A stretch of DNA of 7,955 nucleotides, taken from assembly GCA_015491705.1 (NCBI GenBank), contig WFVK01000273.1:1-7955 (forward strand), given 5' to 3'. Source of the stretch: Nitrospirota bacterium. Its GTDB lineage: Bacteria > Nitrospirota > Thermodesulfovibrionia > UBA6902. A model generated the notes under the pieces. The model worked only from the letters and a program-made list of their open reading frames with translations. It had not been told where the DNA came from and searched no databases. The position numbers were made by a program, and so were the translations under genes. Of the stretch, positions 1 through 7,200 are shown piece after piece. Each line of letters opens with the position of its first letter. The stretch's first letter is position 1.

Positions 1-20
1 ATCATTGATATTGTTTTCAT
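1..20 (-). CDS. 5' end of an unidentified leftward gene (partial, cut by the window edge)
   Basis: Read on the minus strand, an ATG at 20-18 is followed by codons for M-K-T-I-S-M and then runs off the window. It is preceded by a near-ideal Shine-Dalgarno sequence, AAGGAGG (complement of 26-32), five bases before the ATG. The start is therefore credible although only six full codons are visible. It is divergent from the dehydrogenase at 191, so the two genes share the intergenic region. Nothing can be said about the product. The alternative is a chance ribosome-binding-site-plus-ATG. Confidence 0.5.
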
Positions 21-61
21 CACACCCTCCTTTTTAAGGTTTTCAAATTCATGTCTCCATC

Positions 62-75
62 TTAACAAAAGTTAA
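62..75. promoter_or_regulatory. Inverted repeat TTAAC-N4-GTTAA, candidate operator
   Basis: TTAAC (62-66) and GTTAA (71-75) form a perfect inverted repeat around AAAA. It lies in the AT-rich stretch between two divergent genes, which is where a dimeric regulator would be expected to bind. No particular regulator family can be named. In this AT-rich region a 5+5 palindrome could also arise by chance. Confidence 0.25.
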
Positions 76-133
76 ATTAAAGGAAGATTAAAAGAGAGGA
101 AACCCTGCCGTGGCATTACAGCCGGGAAAGAAC

Positions 134-163
134 TTGACACCATCCTGCAATATATACAATAAT
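134..163 (+). promoter_or_regulatory. Sigma70-like promoter for the MDR dehydrogenase gene
   Basis: A consensus -35 box TTGACA lies at 134-139. It is followed by an AT-rich run with several possible -10 hexamers: TACAAT at 155-160 (15-base spacer), CAATAA at 157-162 (17 bases) or AATAAT at 158-163 (18 bases). Transcription would begin near 167-170. That leaves roughly 20 bases of leader before the ATG at 191 and would exclude the upstream GTG at 110 from the mRNA. The -35 is strong, but the exact -10 is ambiguous. Confidence 0.5.
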
Positions 164-190
164 GGGCACGTACATATTCGGGAAGATAAA

Positions 191-1156
191 ATGAAAGCGG
201 TTTTTTTTGACGGTGAACTGAAGTTTGTCGGGGATTATCCCGTGCCCGAGCCGGGAGAAAACGAGGCACTTGTAAGGATAAACATGGCCGGGATATGCAA
301 TACCGACCTTGAGATCACAAGGGGATACATGGGATTCAGGGGGGTGATCGGCCACGAGTTTGTGGGCAGGGTCGAGAAGGTAAACGGCAAAGACAGGAGA
401 CTGACCGGCAGGAGGGTTGTGGCTGAGATCAACTGCGGATGCGGGGTGTGCGGCTACTGCATCAGGGGATTAAAAAACCACTGTCCGGACAGGAAAGTCA
501 TCGGCATCTTAAATAAGGACGGCGCTATGGCTGAATATATCACTGTGCCGACAGGCAATCTGCTGGAGGTTCCGGAAAACATCACGGATGAAGAGGCCGT
601 GTTTACAGAGCCGCTGGCGGCGGCATTTGAAATCACGCGGCAGACTCACATCAGGCCCACGGACAGGGTGCTTGTCATGGGCGACGGAAAACTCGGCCTG
701 CTCTGCTGCCTTGTCCTTAATCTCGCCCATGGAGACGTCAGCCTTGTGGGAAAGCACGCGAACAAGTTGCGGATTGCAGGGGAACAGGATGTGAAGACCC
801 TTCTTCTTGAGAGATTGAAGGCGGAAAAAAGCTATGACGTGGTTGTTGAGTGCACGGGCTCTCCCAAAGGCTTCGGAACCGCCCTGGAACTGGTAAGGCC
901 GCACGGCACAGTCATATTAAAAAGCACGGTTGCAGAAGGCATGGAGATGAACCTTGCGCCTCTTGTAATCAATGAAATCACGGTCACCGGCTCCAGATGC
1001 GGCCCCTTTGCACCGGCGCTGAGGGCATTATCGCGAAGGCTCATTGACGTAAGACCCCTCATAACAGGCACGTTCAGATTTGACAGGGCAGGAGAGGCAT
1101 TCGCAAGGGCGAAAGAAAAAGACTCCCTCAAGGTCATTATCGACTTCAGAACGTGA
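191..1156 (+). CDS. Zinc-dependent MDR (alcohol dehydrogenase-like) oxidoreductase
   Basis: This 321-residue cytosolic enzyme of the zinc-containing medium-chain dehydrogenase/reductase superfamily is expected to oxidise an alcohol or polyol with NAD(P). The substrate cannot be read from the sequence. Visible catalytic-zinc residues are C36 (AGIC), H55-E56 (GHE) and probably E140 (EPLAAA). The structural zinc lobe has the classic C-x2-C-x2-C-x7-C spacing (C84, C87, C90, C98). A Rossmann glycine motif GDGKLG follows at 164-169. The protein is slightly short for the family (about 340-380 residues), mainly in the cofactor domain. The frame is open back to a GTG at 110, but I chose ATG 191. It gives the canonical MKAV N-terminus, has a GGAAG ribosome binding site and sits just downstream of the promoter, whereas the 27-residue extension does not look like family sequence. 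It appears monocistronic. Confidence 0.9.
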   Translation: MKAVFFDGELKFVGDYPVPEPGENEALVRINMAGICNTDLEITRGYMGFRGVIGHEFVGRVEKVNGKDRRLTGRRVVAEINCGCGVCGYCIRGLKNHCPDRKVIGILNKDGAMAEYITVPTGNLLEVPENITDEEAVFTEPLAAAFEITRQTHIRPTDRVLVMGDGKLGLLCCLVLNLAHGDVSLVGKHANKLRIAGEQDVKTLLLERLKAEKSYDVVVECTGSPKGFGTALELVRPHGTVILKSTVAEGMEMNLAPLVINEITVTGSRCGPFAPALRALSRRLIDVRPLITGTFRFDRAGEAFARAKEKDSLKVIIDFRT

Positions 1157-1162
1157 AAAAAC

Positions 1163-1191
1163 AGGTTTCAGGGGTTGCCGGTTCAGGGTTG
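1163..1191. repeat. Intergenic G/T-rich repeat tract, copy 1
   Basis: Just after the dehydrogenase stop, the plus strand carries TTCAGGGGTTGCCGGTT (1167-1183), followed by CAGGGTT. The same 17 bases recur exactly at 4164-4180 in the other larger spacer. The tract is built from GGTT and CAGGG units. Function is unknown. Confidence 0.6.
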
Positions 1192-1285
1192 CGGATGCTG
1201 TCATCAGGCAGATTGAGATCACGGGTGAAGCGGCCAAGCGTTTATCTGAAGAGTCTTTATTTTACGGGCGGTTACTTTTGGGGCT

Positions 1286-1314
1286 TTGATTTTTACCCAT
1301 CGTTAGGCTACAAT
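1286..1314 (+). promoter_or_regulatory. Sigma70-like promoter for rplI-dnaB
   Basis: TTGATT (1286-1291) and TACAAT (1309-1314) are separated by 17 bases, the optimal sigma70 spacing. Each box differs from consensus at one or two positions. Transcription would start near 1320, giving a leader of about 55 bases before rplI. This lies downstream of the dehydrogenase stop, so rplI-dnaB need not depend on read-through from upstream. Confidence 0.6.
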
Positions 1315-1329
1315 ATCCAATTACCTGTA

Positions 1330-1343
1330 CCGGAGAGTTCCGG
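1330..1343 (+). other. Small hairpin in the rplI leader
   Basis: CCGGA (1330-1334) pairs perfectly with TCCGG (1339-1343) around the loop GAGT. It lies between the predicted transcription start and the rplI ribosome binding site. It could be a leader element or a chance 5-bp stem. It has no following T-run, so it is not a terminator. Confidence 0.3.
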
Positions 1344-1376
1344 AAATAACTTGCAGAAAAGGTGGGAGATCTGAAA

Positions 1377-1841
1377 ATGAAAGTCATATTAAAGGAAGAT
1401 GTGCAGGACCTCGGTACAATCGGCGCTGTCCTGGATGTGGCTGACGGTTACGGGAGGAATTATCTCATACCCCGCAAACTCGCCGTGGAGGCCAATCCTA
1501 AAAATATCCGGCAGTTTGAACACCAGAAAAAGATGATCCTTGCAAAGGCCAGGAAGGTCAGGTCAGCGGCTGAGCAGTTGTCCGATAAACTCTCGGCAAT
1601 GACGCTGTGCATAGAGGCCAGGGCAGGGGATGAAGATAAACTGTTCGGCTCTGTTACCACCAAGGATATCGCCGAGGCTATAGCGCGGCAGGGTGTGGAA
1701 GTCGACAGGCGCAAGATAAGCCTCGATGAACCCATAAAGAGGATCGGCACATACAAGGTGACAGTCAAACTGCACCAGGATGTGACCGCATCCGTAACCG
1801 TAGAGGTCAAAAAAGCCGGTTTATCAGAAGAAGACTCGTAG
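1377..1841 (+). CDS. rplI: 50S ribosomal protein L9
   Basis: This is L9, which binds 23S rRNA at the base of the L1 stalk of the large ribosomal subunit and helps maintain reading frame. It has 154 residues, against roughly 148-150 usual, the extra being a short acidic tail ending SEEDS. The N-terminal RNA-binding domain opens MKVILKEDVQDLG and contains the L9 signature region DVADGYGRNYLIPRKLAV. A long basic connecting helix follows (about 45-80), then the C-terminal domain beginning GDEDKLFGSVTTKDIAEA. The start at 1377 is chosen over the in-frame GTG at 1362 because it gives the conserved MKVIL start behind a GGTGGGAG ribosome binding site. dnaB begins 12 bases after its stop, implying co-transcription. 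The rpsF and rpsR genes that often precede rplI are absent here. Confidence 0.97.
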   Translation: MKVILKEDVQDLGTIGAVLDVADGYGRNYLIPRKLAVEANPKNIRQFEHQKKMILAKARKVRSAAEQLSDKLSAMTLCIEARAGDEDKLFGSVTTKDIAEAIARQGVEVDRRKISLDEPIKRIGTYKVTVKLHQDVTASVTVEVKKAGLSEEDS

Positions 1842-1853
1842 GGGCATCTGAAA

Positions 1854-3239
1854 ATGCTTGACGTGCGCAATCAGAAGGGGCCGGAAGGCGGCCCGGGACG
1901 CCCCGTGGCCGGCATGGACCGCCTTCCTCCCCAGAATATAGAGGCGGAACAGTCCATTCTCGGAGCCGTCCTGCTTGAGAACGAGGCACTTGCAGCCGCC
2001 ATTGAAATACTGACCCCGGATGACTTTTACAAGGACGCCCACAAAAAGATATTCATCGCCATGCTCGACCTCTATGAAAAGAACGAGCCCATCGACCTTA
2101 TAACCCTTACAGAGCAGTTGAACAGGAAGGAGCAGCTTGATGAGGTCGGGGGGGCTTCGTACCTGAGCGCCATTGTCAGCATGGTGCCTACCGCTGCAAA
2201 TGCCAGATACCATTCAAAGATAATCAAGGAAAAGGCCACCCTGCGCAACCTCATCTCTACCGCAACCAGCATCATTACCATGAGCTATGATGCCGAGCAT
2301 GATATAAACGAACTGCTGGACCTCGCGGAGACGAAGATATTCAACATCTCTGAGAAAATGGTCAAACAGTCCTACGTGCATGTCAGGGATGTGCTCAAGG
2401 ACACCATTGAGATGGTGGACAAACTCTATAACAAGAAAGAACTCATAACAGGCCTTCCCACGGGATTTATAGACCTTGACGAGGCCACCACGGGCTTTCA
2501 TCCCGGTGACCTTATAGTAATAGGCGCAAGACCGGGCATGGGCAAGACCGCTTTCTGCCTCAATATCGTCACGCATGCGGCTATCGAGGAAAAAAGGCCC
2601 ATTGCCGTGTTCAGCCTCGAGATGACAAAGGAACAGCTTGTGCTGAGGATGATATGCGCCGAGGCCGAGGTTGATTCAAAGGCGGTGCGCTCGGGTTATC
2701 ACAGCAAGGAGGATTACAGGAAGCTGGTGAATGCAGCGGGCAGGCTCGCCGATGCGCCGATATATATAGACGATACGTTCAATTCGGTGCTGGACATCAG
2801 GGCAAAGGCGAGGAGGCTGAAGGCCGAGCACGGGCTGGCCATGATCGTGATCGACTACCTGCAGCTTATGGGCGGCGTAGGGAGCCATATCGCAAGGGAG
2901 CAGGTGATCTCCGATATATCCCGTTCACTGAAGGCCCTGGCCAAGGACCTGTCCGTGCCCGTTGTTGTTATCAGCCAGCTTAACAGAAGCTGCGAGATGA
3001 GGGGTGAAAACAAGCGGCCCATGGTTGCCGACCTGAGGGAATCCGGGGCCATCGAGCAGGACGCCGACACGATACTGTTTCTGTACAGGGACGATTACTA
3101 CAGGATTAAGGATGCAAAAAAAGGCGTTGCCGAGCTGATTATTGCAAAGCAGAGGAACGGACCGACCAAGACCATTGAGCTTACTTTCCTGGACAAGTAT
3201 ACAAAGTTCAAAAACTATATAGACCATGATGAATTTTAG
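1854..3239 (+). CDS. dnaB: Replicative DNA helicase DnaB
   Basis: This 461-residue hexameric, ATP-driven helicase unwinds the replication fork and recruits primase. The N-terminal DnaB domain begins at PPQNIEAEQSILGAVL (25-40) and runs to about 130, ending in the typical PTAANARYHSKIIKEKATL block. A linker follows, then the RecA-like motor. Walker A is GARPGMGKTA (224-233), Walker B is IVIDYLQLM (331-339), and the DNA-binding/arginine-finger region includes KRPMVADLRESGAIEQDAD (387-405) and FLYRDDYY (409-416). Length is normal and no intein interrupts the ATPase motifs, where inteins often insert. The start at 1854 has the same ATCTGAAAATG context as rplI. An ATG at 1914 (M21) would remove a Gly/Pro-rich 20-residue leader but lacks a ribosome binding site. 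Confidence 0.97.
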   Translation: MLDVRNQKGPEGGPGRPVAGMDRLPPQNIEAEQSILGAVLLENEALAAAIEILTPDDFYKDAHKKIFIAMLDLYEKNEPIDLITLTEQLNRKEQLDEVGGASYLSAIVSMVPTAANARYHSKIIKEKATLRNLISTATSIITMSYDAEHDINELLDLAETKIFNISEKMVKQSYVHVRDVLKDTIEMVDKLYNKKELITGLPTGFIDLDEATTGFHPGDLIVIGARPGMGKTAFCLNIVTHAAIEEKRPIAVFSLEMTKEQLVLRMICAEAEVDSKAVRSGYHSKEDYRKLVNAAGRLADAPIYIDDTFNSVLDIRAKARRLKAEHGLAMIVIDYLQLMGGVGSHIAREQVISDISRSLKALAKDLSVPVVVISQLNRSCEMRGENKRPMVADLRESGAIEQDADTILFLYRDDYYRIKDAKKGVAELIIAKQRNGPTKTIELTFLDKYTKFKNYIDHDEF

Positions 3240-3240
3240 G

Positions 3241-3259
3241 CGGTGCGGGGGCCGCGCCG
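3241..3259 (+). other. GC-rich hairpin immediately after dnaB
   Basis: CGGTGCGG (3241-3248) pairs with CCGCGCCG (3252-3259) around a GGG loop, eight pairs including one G-T. It begins one base after the dnaB stop codon. No T-run follows, so it is not a canonical intrinsic terminator. It may stabilise the 3' end of the mRNA or slow transcription between dnaB and the MEMO gene. Confidence 0.4.
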
Positions 3260-3301
3260 GATGCCGTGAAAACAGCCTGAAAGGTATACGCGGAGGAGGC
3301 C

Positions 3302-4105
3302 ATGAAACGTCAACCTGCCGTTGCGGGGCAATTCTATCCGTCCTCGCCTGCAAAGCTGTCGGAACAGGTCGGCAGTTATGTAACGACGGATGCTGAGAAG
3401 GAAGACGCCGTGGGCATTGTCTCACCCCATGCCGGCCTTGTCTATTCGGGCCGGGTGGCGGGTGCCGTTTTCTCGCGGATCAGGTTCCCGCACACGTTTA
3501 TACTGATCGGGCCGAATCATACCGGCCTCGGCAGCCCTGTCTCGATAATGTCCGCCGGCGTGTGGCGGATACCAACCGGCGAAGTAAAGATCGACGAGCG
3601 GCTTGCGGAGAGGTTGAAGGACCGCTGCAGTATCGTCACGGAGGACCATTATGCCCATGCCATGGAGCATTCCCTTGAGGTGCAGCTCCCCTTCATTGTA
3701 TATTTCTCCCCGGATGTGCAGATCGTTCCCGTTACAATGATGACCGACTCCCTGGAGGCGTGCAGGCTGCTCGGCGAGGCAGTGGCCGGTGTGATTGAAA
3801 ATACGGACTATCCGGTCACGATCGTCGCGAGCTCCGACATGAGCCATTACGTGAGCGATTCCGTTGCAAGGAAAAAAGATGCAAAGGCCATAGAAAGGAT
3901 CGAGGCGCTTGACCCTGAGGGGCTTTTCATGACCGTTAAAAACGAGGGGATCAGCATGTGCGGGGCCGTGCCTGTAACCGCAATGCTCTTTGCCGCCGGC
4001 AGGCTGGGCGCAGGTGAGGCCCGGCTTGTAAAGTACATGACTTCCGGGGAGGTCAGCGGTGACTATGACTACGTGGTCGGTTATGCGGGCATTATAGTGA
4101 AGTAG
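3302..4105 (+). CDS. MEMO-family protein (AmmeMemoRadiSam system protein B)
   Basis: This 267-residue cytosolic protein belongs to the MEMO1 family, called protein B of the AmmeMemoRadiSam system. The family shares a fold with extradiol-dioxygenase/LigB enzymes, and its bacterial role is unsettled. It opens with the hallmark RQPAVAGQFYP. Conserved blocks follow: SPHAGLVYSG (H43), GPNHTG (H73), EHSLEVQLPF (H123), SSDMSHY (H182) and SMCGAVPV (C220). H43, H73 and C220 align by motif with the histidines and cysteine proposed as metal ligands in human MEMO1. The start is fixed by a very strong GGAGGAGG sequence just before the ATG. It is 62 bases downstream of dnaB on the same strand and may be read through from it. 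The usual partners, an AMMECR1-domain protein and a radical SAM enzyme, are not in this window. Confidence 0.93.
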   Translation: MKRQPAVAGQFYPSSPAKLSEQVGSYVTTDAEKEDAVGIVSPHAGLVYSGRVAGAVFSRIRFPHTFILIGPNHTGLGSPVSIMSAGVWRIPTGEVKIDERLAERLKDRCSIVTEDHYAHAMEHSLEVQLPFIVYFSPDVQIVPVTMMTDSLEACRLLGEAVAGVIENTDYPVTIVASSDMSHYVSDSVARKKDAKAIERIEALDPEGLFMTVKNEGISMCGAVPVTAMLFAAGRLGAGEARLVKYMTSGEVSGDYDYVVGYAGIIVK

Positions 4106-4129
4106 ACCTTAATGTAATGTTGCATACAC

Positions 4130-4147
4130 CGGCGGGAGGGCCTGCCG
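4130..4147. other. Hairpin between convergent genes (possible weak terminator)
   Basis: CGGCGGG (4130-4136) pairs with CCTGCCG (4141-4147) around AGGG, seven pairs with one G-T. It is flanked by a wider 7-base inverted repeat, ACCTTAA (4106-4112) and TTAAGGT (4158-4164). It sits 25 bases after the MEMO stop, where a terminator for either convergent gene would be expected. Neither strand has a proper T-run after the stem, so intrinsic termination is uncertain. Confidence 0.35.
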
Positions 4148-4159
4148 TAAAATCATGTT

Positions 4160-4210
4160 AAGGTTCAGGGGTTGCCGGTTTAAGGGTTCAGGGGTTTAAG
4201 GTGAGGGGTT
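4160..4210. repeat. Intergenic G/T-rich repeat tract, copy 2
   Basis: TTCAGGGGTTGCCGGTT (4164-4180) is an exact match to 1167-1183. It is followed by two GGTTTAAGG units (4177-4185 and 4193-4201) and further GGGTTCAGGGG and GAGGGGTT pieces. The tract fills much of the spacer between the MEMO and SNF2 stop codons. The other bases of this spacer (4211-4264) show only a weak GAATAT/ATATTC inverted repeat (4214-4235). Confidence 0.6.
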
Positions 4211-4264
4211 ACTGAATATGCCGTGCGGAATATTCGCTGAAGGTATCGCGGATGCAGGTAGTAC

Positions 4265-7200
4265 TCAGCTTAAAAGGAAATTGAAATCGGACCTGGAGAT
4301 GGAGAGGCTCCTCCTGCCTCCGCCTGTATCGTCCATGACGGCTTTATAGAGGGCGAGCTTTTTCTTTTTGAGCTGCATCATCTTCTCTTCTATTGTGTGA
4401 TGTGTCAGTATCCTCGTGATCGTCACCTTGTTTTTCTGGCCTATGCGGTGCGCCCTGTCGGATGCCTGGCTTTCGACCGCGGGGTTCCACCAGGGGTCGA
4501 GGTGGAAGACATATGACGCCTTTGTGAGGTTCAGTCCCCGGCCGCCTGCCTTGAGGCTCAGGAGAAATACGGAAGGGCCTTCCCCGGACTGGAATTTCTC
4601 GACGAGTTTTTTTCTCTTTTTCACGGGGGTGGAGCCGTCCAGGCGCAGGAAGTCTATCCTGTTTGCGGCAAGGTCCTGTTCGAGTATATCCAGGAATGAT
4701 GTGAACTGTGAAAACACAAGCACGCTGTGGTTTTCGTTCCTGAGCTCATTGAGCTTGTCTATGAGGAAATCTATCTTGGGCGAGGATTCTTTTATGTCGC
4801 CGGAGAGCAGCCTGGGGGAGACGCAGAGCTGCCTGAGCTTGAGGATGGCTGTAAGCGCTATGATCTTTGCCTGTGCCGCTGTTTTGTTCCTGTAGGCGTC
4901 GTCTATTGTTGACCTGACCTGCTCAACGGTCTTTTTGTAGAGGGCCTTCTGTTTCTCGGTGAGATCGAGATAGATATCGTTTTCAATCTTCGGGGGCAGT
5001 TCCTTCAGTATCTTCTCCTTGGTCCTCCTCAGGACGAACGGCCTTGTCCTTTTGATGATTATGTCCAGTGCAGGAGATTCGGGCAGCTTTATCAGCGGCT
5101 TGAACTCTTTGTATTCACCGAGCAGCCCGGGAAGGACAAGGTCGATGATCGAGTAATATTCTCCGATGTGGTTTTCAAGGGGGGTGCCTGTCATGGCCAG
5201 CTTGAAATTGGCGCTGAGCAGCCTGACCGCCCCTGTTGTGTCCGTATAGATGTTCTTCACCGCCTGGGCCTCATCAAAGATAACCACGTCAAACCGTATT
5301 TCTTTGAGCCTTTCGATGTCCCTGCGGACGAGACCGTATGTTGTCAGGACAATATCATACCCTTCAAAGCCGGTCTCCCTCTCTTTGCCTGTATACAGGT
5401 ATATCTTCAGGCTGCGATAGAATTTCTTTATCTCGTTTTCCCAGTTAAAGAGGAGGGTGGGCGGAACCACTATCAGGTGCGGGGGCGGCCTGTCACCGGA
5501 CCGGCATTTAACAATGCCTTCCCTGATCGCACCGAGCAGGGTGATCGCCTGTATTGTTTTCCCCAGTCCCATGTCGTCCGCAAGGCAGGCCCCGAACCTG
5601 TGCTCATACAGGAACGAAAGCCAGTAATAGCCCTCTTTCTGGTACGGCCTGAGTCTTGCTTTCAGTTTTGACGGCAGGGGGCGTTCGCTGATTTTCTCAA
5701 ACCGCCTCAGGCGCTCTATTATCTCCTCGTCTTCCGGGGGCAGCTTGACCCTGACCCCGCTGCTGCGGAGCTCCATCCAGTCCAGTATCCGGAGCCTCGG
5801 AATTTGTACTATCTCCTTTTTACCGGCGCCGGGTTTTGACGGCTTGCCGGCACGGTATATCGTGGAGATAATGTCGAATATCTTCTGCGAATTCTGGTCC
5901 GGGATCCGGATTGCGTCGTCCGTCTCCACAACGTTTTTGTTATTGAGCATCTCCATCCAGACCGGGTCGTCGACGAGCTTGCCGTCGCACCTGATCTCGG
6001 GCCTTATCTCAAACCAGTCTATGCCTTTTGTCCTGGTTGCATCAAAGGCAAAGTCCCATTCCGATTCGACCACGGGCTTGTTTTTGAAGAACAGCTCAAC
6101 GCCATGCTCCCTTAGTCGTGCATGGAGAAGCGGAAGTTTTTCATGGAATGCGCCGGAGGGGACATACATCAGGTTATGCTCATACATATCCCTGAATATC
6201 TTCCAGCCGAATATCTCATAGGGGATTTTGTAAAGCACGGCCTCTTTTGCCTTGTCAACAGGGGATATCTTCCATTCCCCGTCATGAAGCTGCAGTTGCT
6301 TTTCATCCATCAGGAAGATCTCAAGGTGGTCATGCAGGAACTGGCGGGCCTCGCGTTTTATCTGGGCGCGTTTGAAATCCCCTTCCGACAGTACTGCATT
6401 GATGATCCGGAGCCCCCCGGCCTTTGTCCGGGCCGAGAGCATGTCAAAGAATGCCCTGTACAGGAATGTCCTTCGCTTGATCGCCCTCAGGGAGGGGGAC
6501 AACTCGTTTATCGATACAAAGAAACTGAAGAGATTGTATGAAGTGGACTGGATTAAACCGTTGAGGTTGCACTCAGCCGCTATTGTAAACATGTCATCTT
6601 CATGTTCCGGGGGGGAGACCGTCACCCTGTATGTATGCGAGGCCTCTGCGGGCGTGGATTCCATGCCGTCTTTCCTGAGGACTATGTTATCAGGCAGTTT
6701 TTTACCTGGAAGCGGTGAGGGAAAGACGATCTGGATATGCCTGAACTTCCGTTCCGGTATGGCGAATGATGTCTCCGGCAGTTCCTCTGAGAGATCATCG
6801 ATCAGGTCGTCGGCGAATTCCAGCAGGTTATACCACAGCCCCCAGCCGTTCAGTTCATTCAGTAACCCGATCCTGCCCGAGTCCGCGTCAATGATGAAAT
6901 CGTCTTCAATAAAATAGTTGCGCGTCTCCTTGCCGTCGTCATCTCCTGTGCAGAGCCTGCTTACGATTACGGAACGGCCCTGTGCGTCTATTTCCGTCCT
7001 GCGGGAATACCGGCTGGATTTATCGAAGCGGAGCCGGGTCTCCCCGCGGTCCGATTTCAGGATAATCGGATATTTATTGCCGTAAGTACGGAGGTGTCTC
7101 TTGAAATAGTAAAATCCGTAAAAAGGACTTGATAACAGTCTCTTGAGGTCTGTCGGCAGCCCGTCCTCAAAATGACTTACCCGTTTGTTATCTCTCAGGG

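Noticed and set aside
110..190. GTG start at 110 giving a 27-residue extension of the dehydrogenase
   Set aside because: A GAGG lies upstream, but the extension is not family-like, the canonical MKAV start is at 191, and the likely promoter (134-163) lies downstream of 110.
509..904. Minus-strand open frames inside the dehydrogenase, rplI, dnaB and MEMO genes
   Set aside because: Each overlaps a clearly conserved gene on the other strand and encodes nothing recognisable.
1153..1374. Rightward 73-codon reading frame starting with a GTG that overlaps the dehydrogenase stop
   Set aside because: The overlap resembles translational coupling, but the frame runs through the repeat tract, the rplI promoter and the leader hairpin, and the protein looks like random low-quality sequence.
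1914..3239. Alternative dnaB start at M21
   Set aside because: No ribosome binding site precedes it, whereas 1854 has the same context as rplI and a suitable spacing from the rplI stop.
4214..4235. GAATAT-N10-ATATTC inverted repeat near the SNF2 stop, considered as a terminator
   Set aside because: The arms are AT-only in character with a 10-base gap and no T-run, so it would be a weak structure.
5168..5671. Long open frames on the plus strand inside the SNF2 gene (also near 4416-4895, 5745-6221, 6122-6541 and 6372-6917)
   Set aside because: They are antisense to an intact, strongly conserved protein and have no recognisable family features. They are shadows of G+C-biased codon use.
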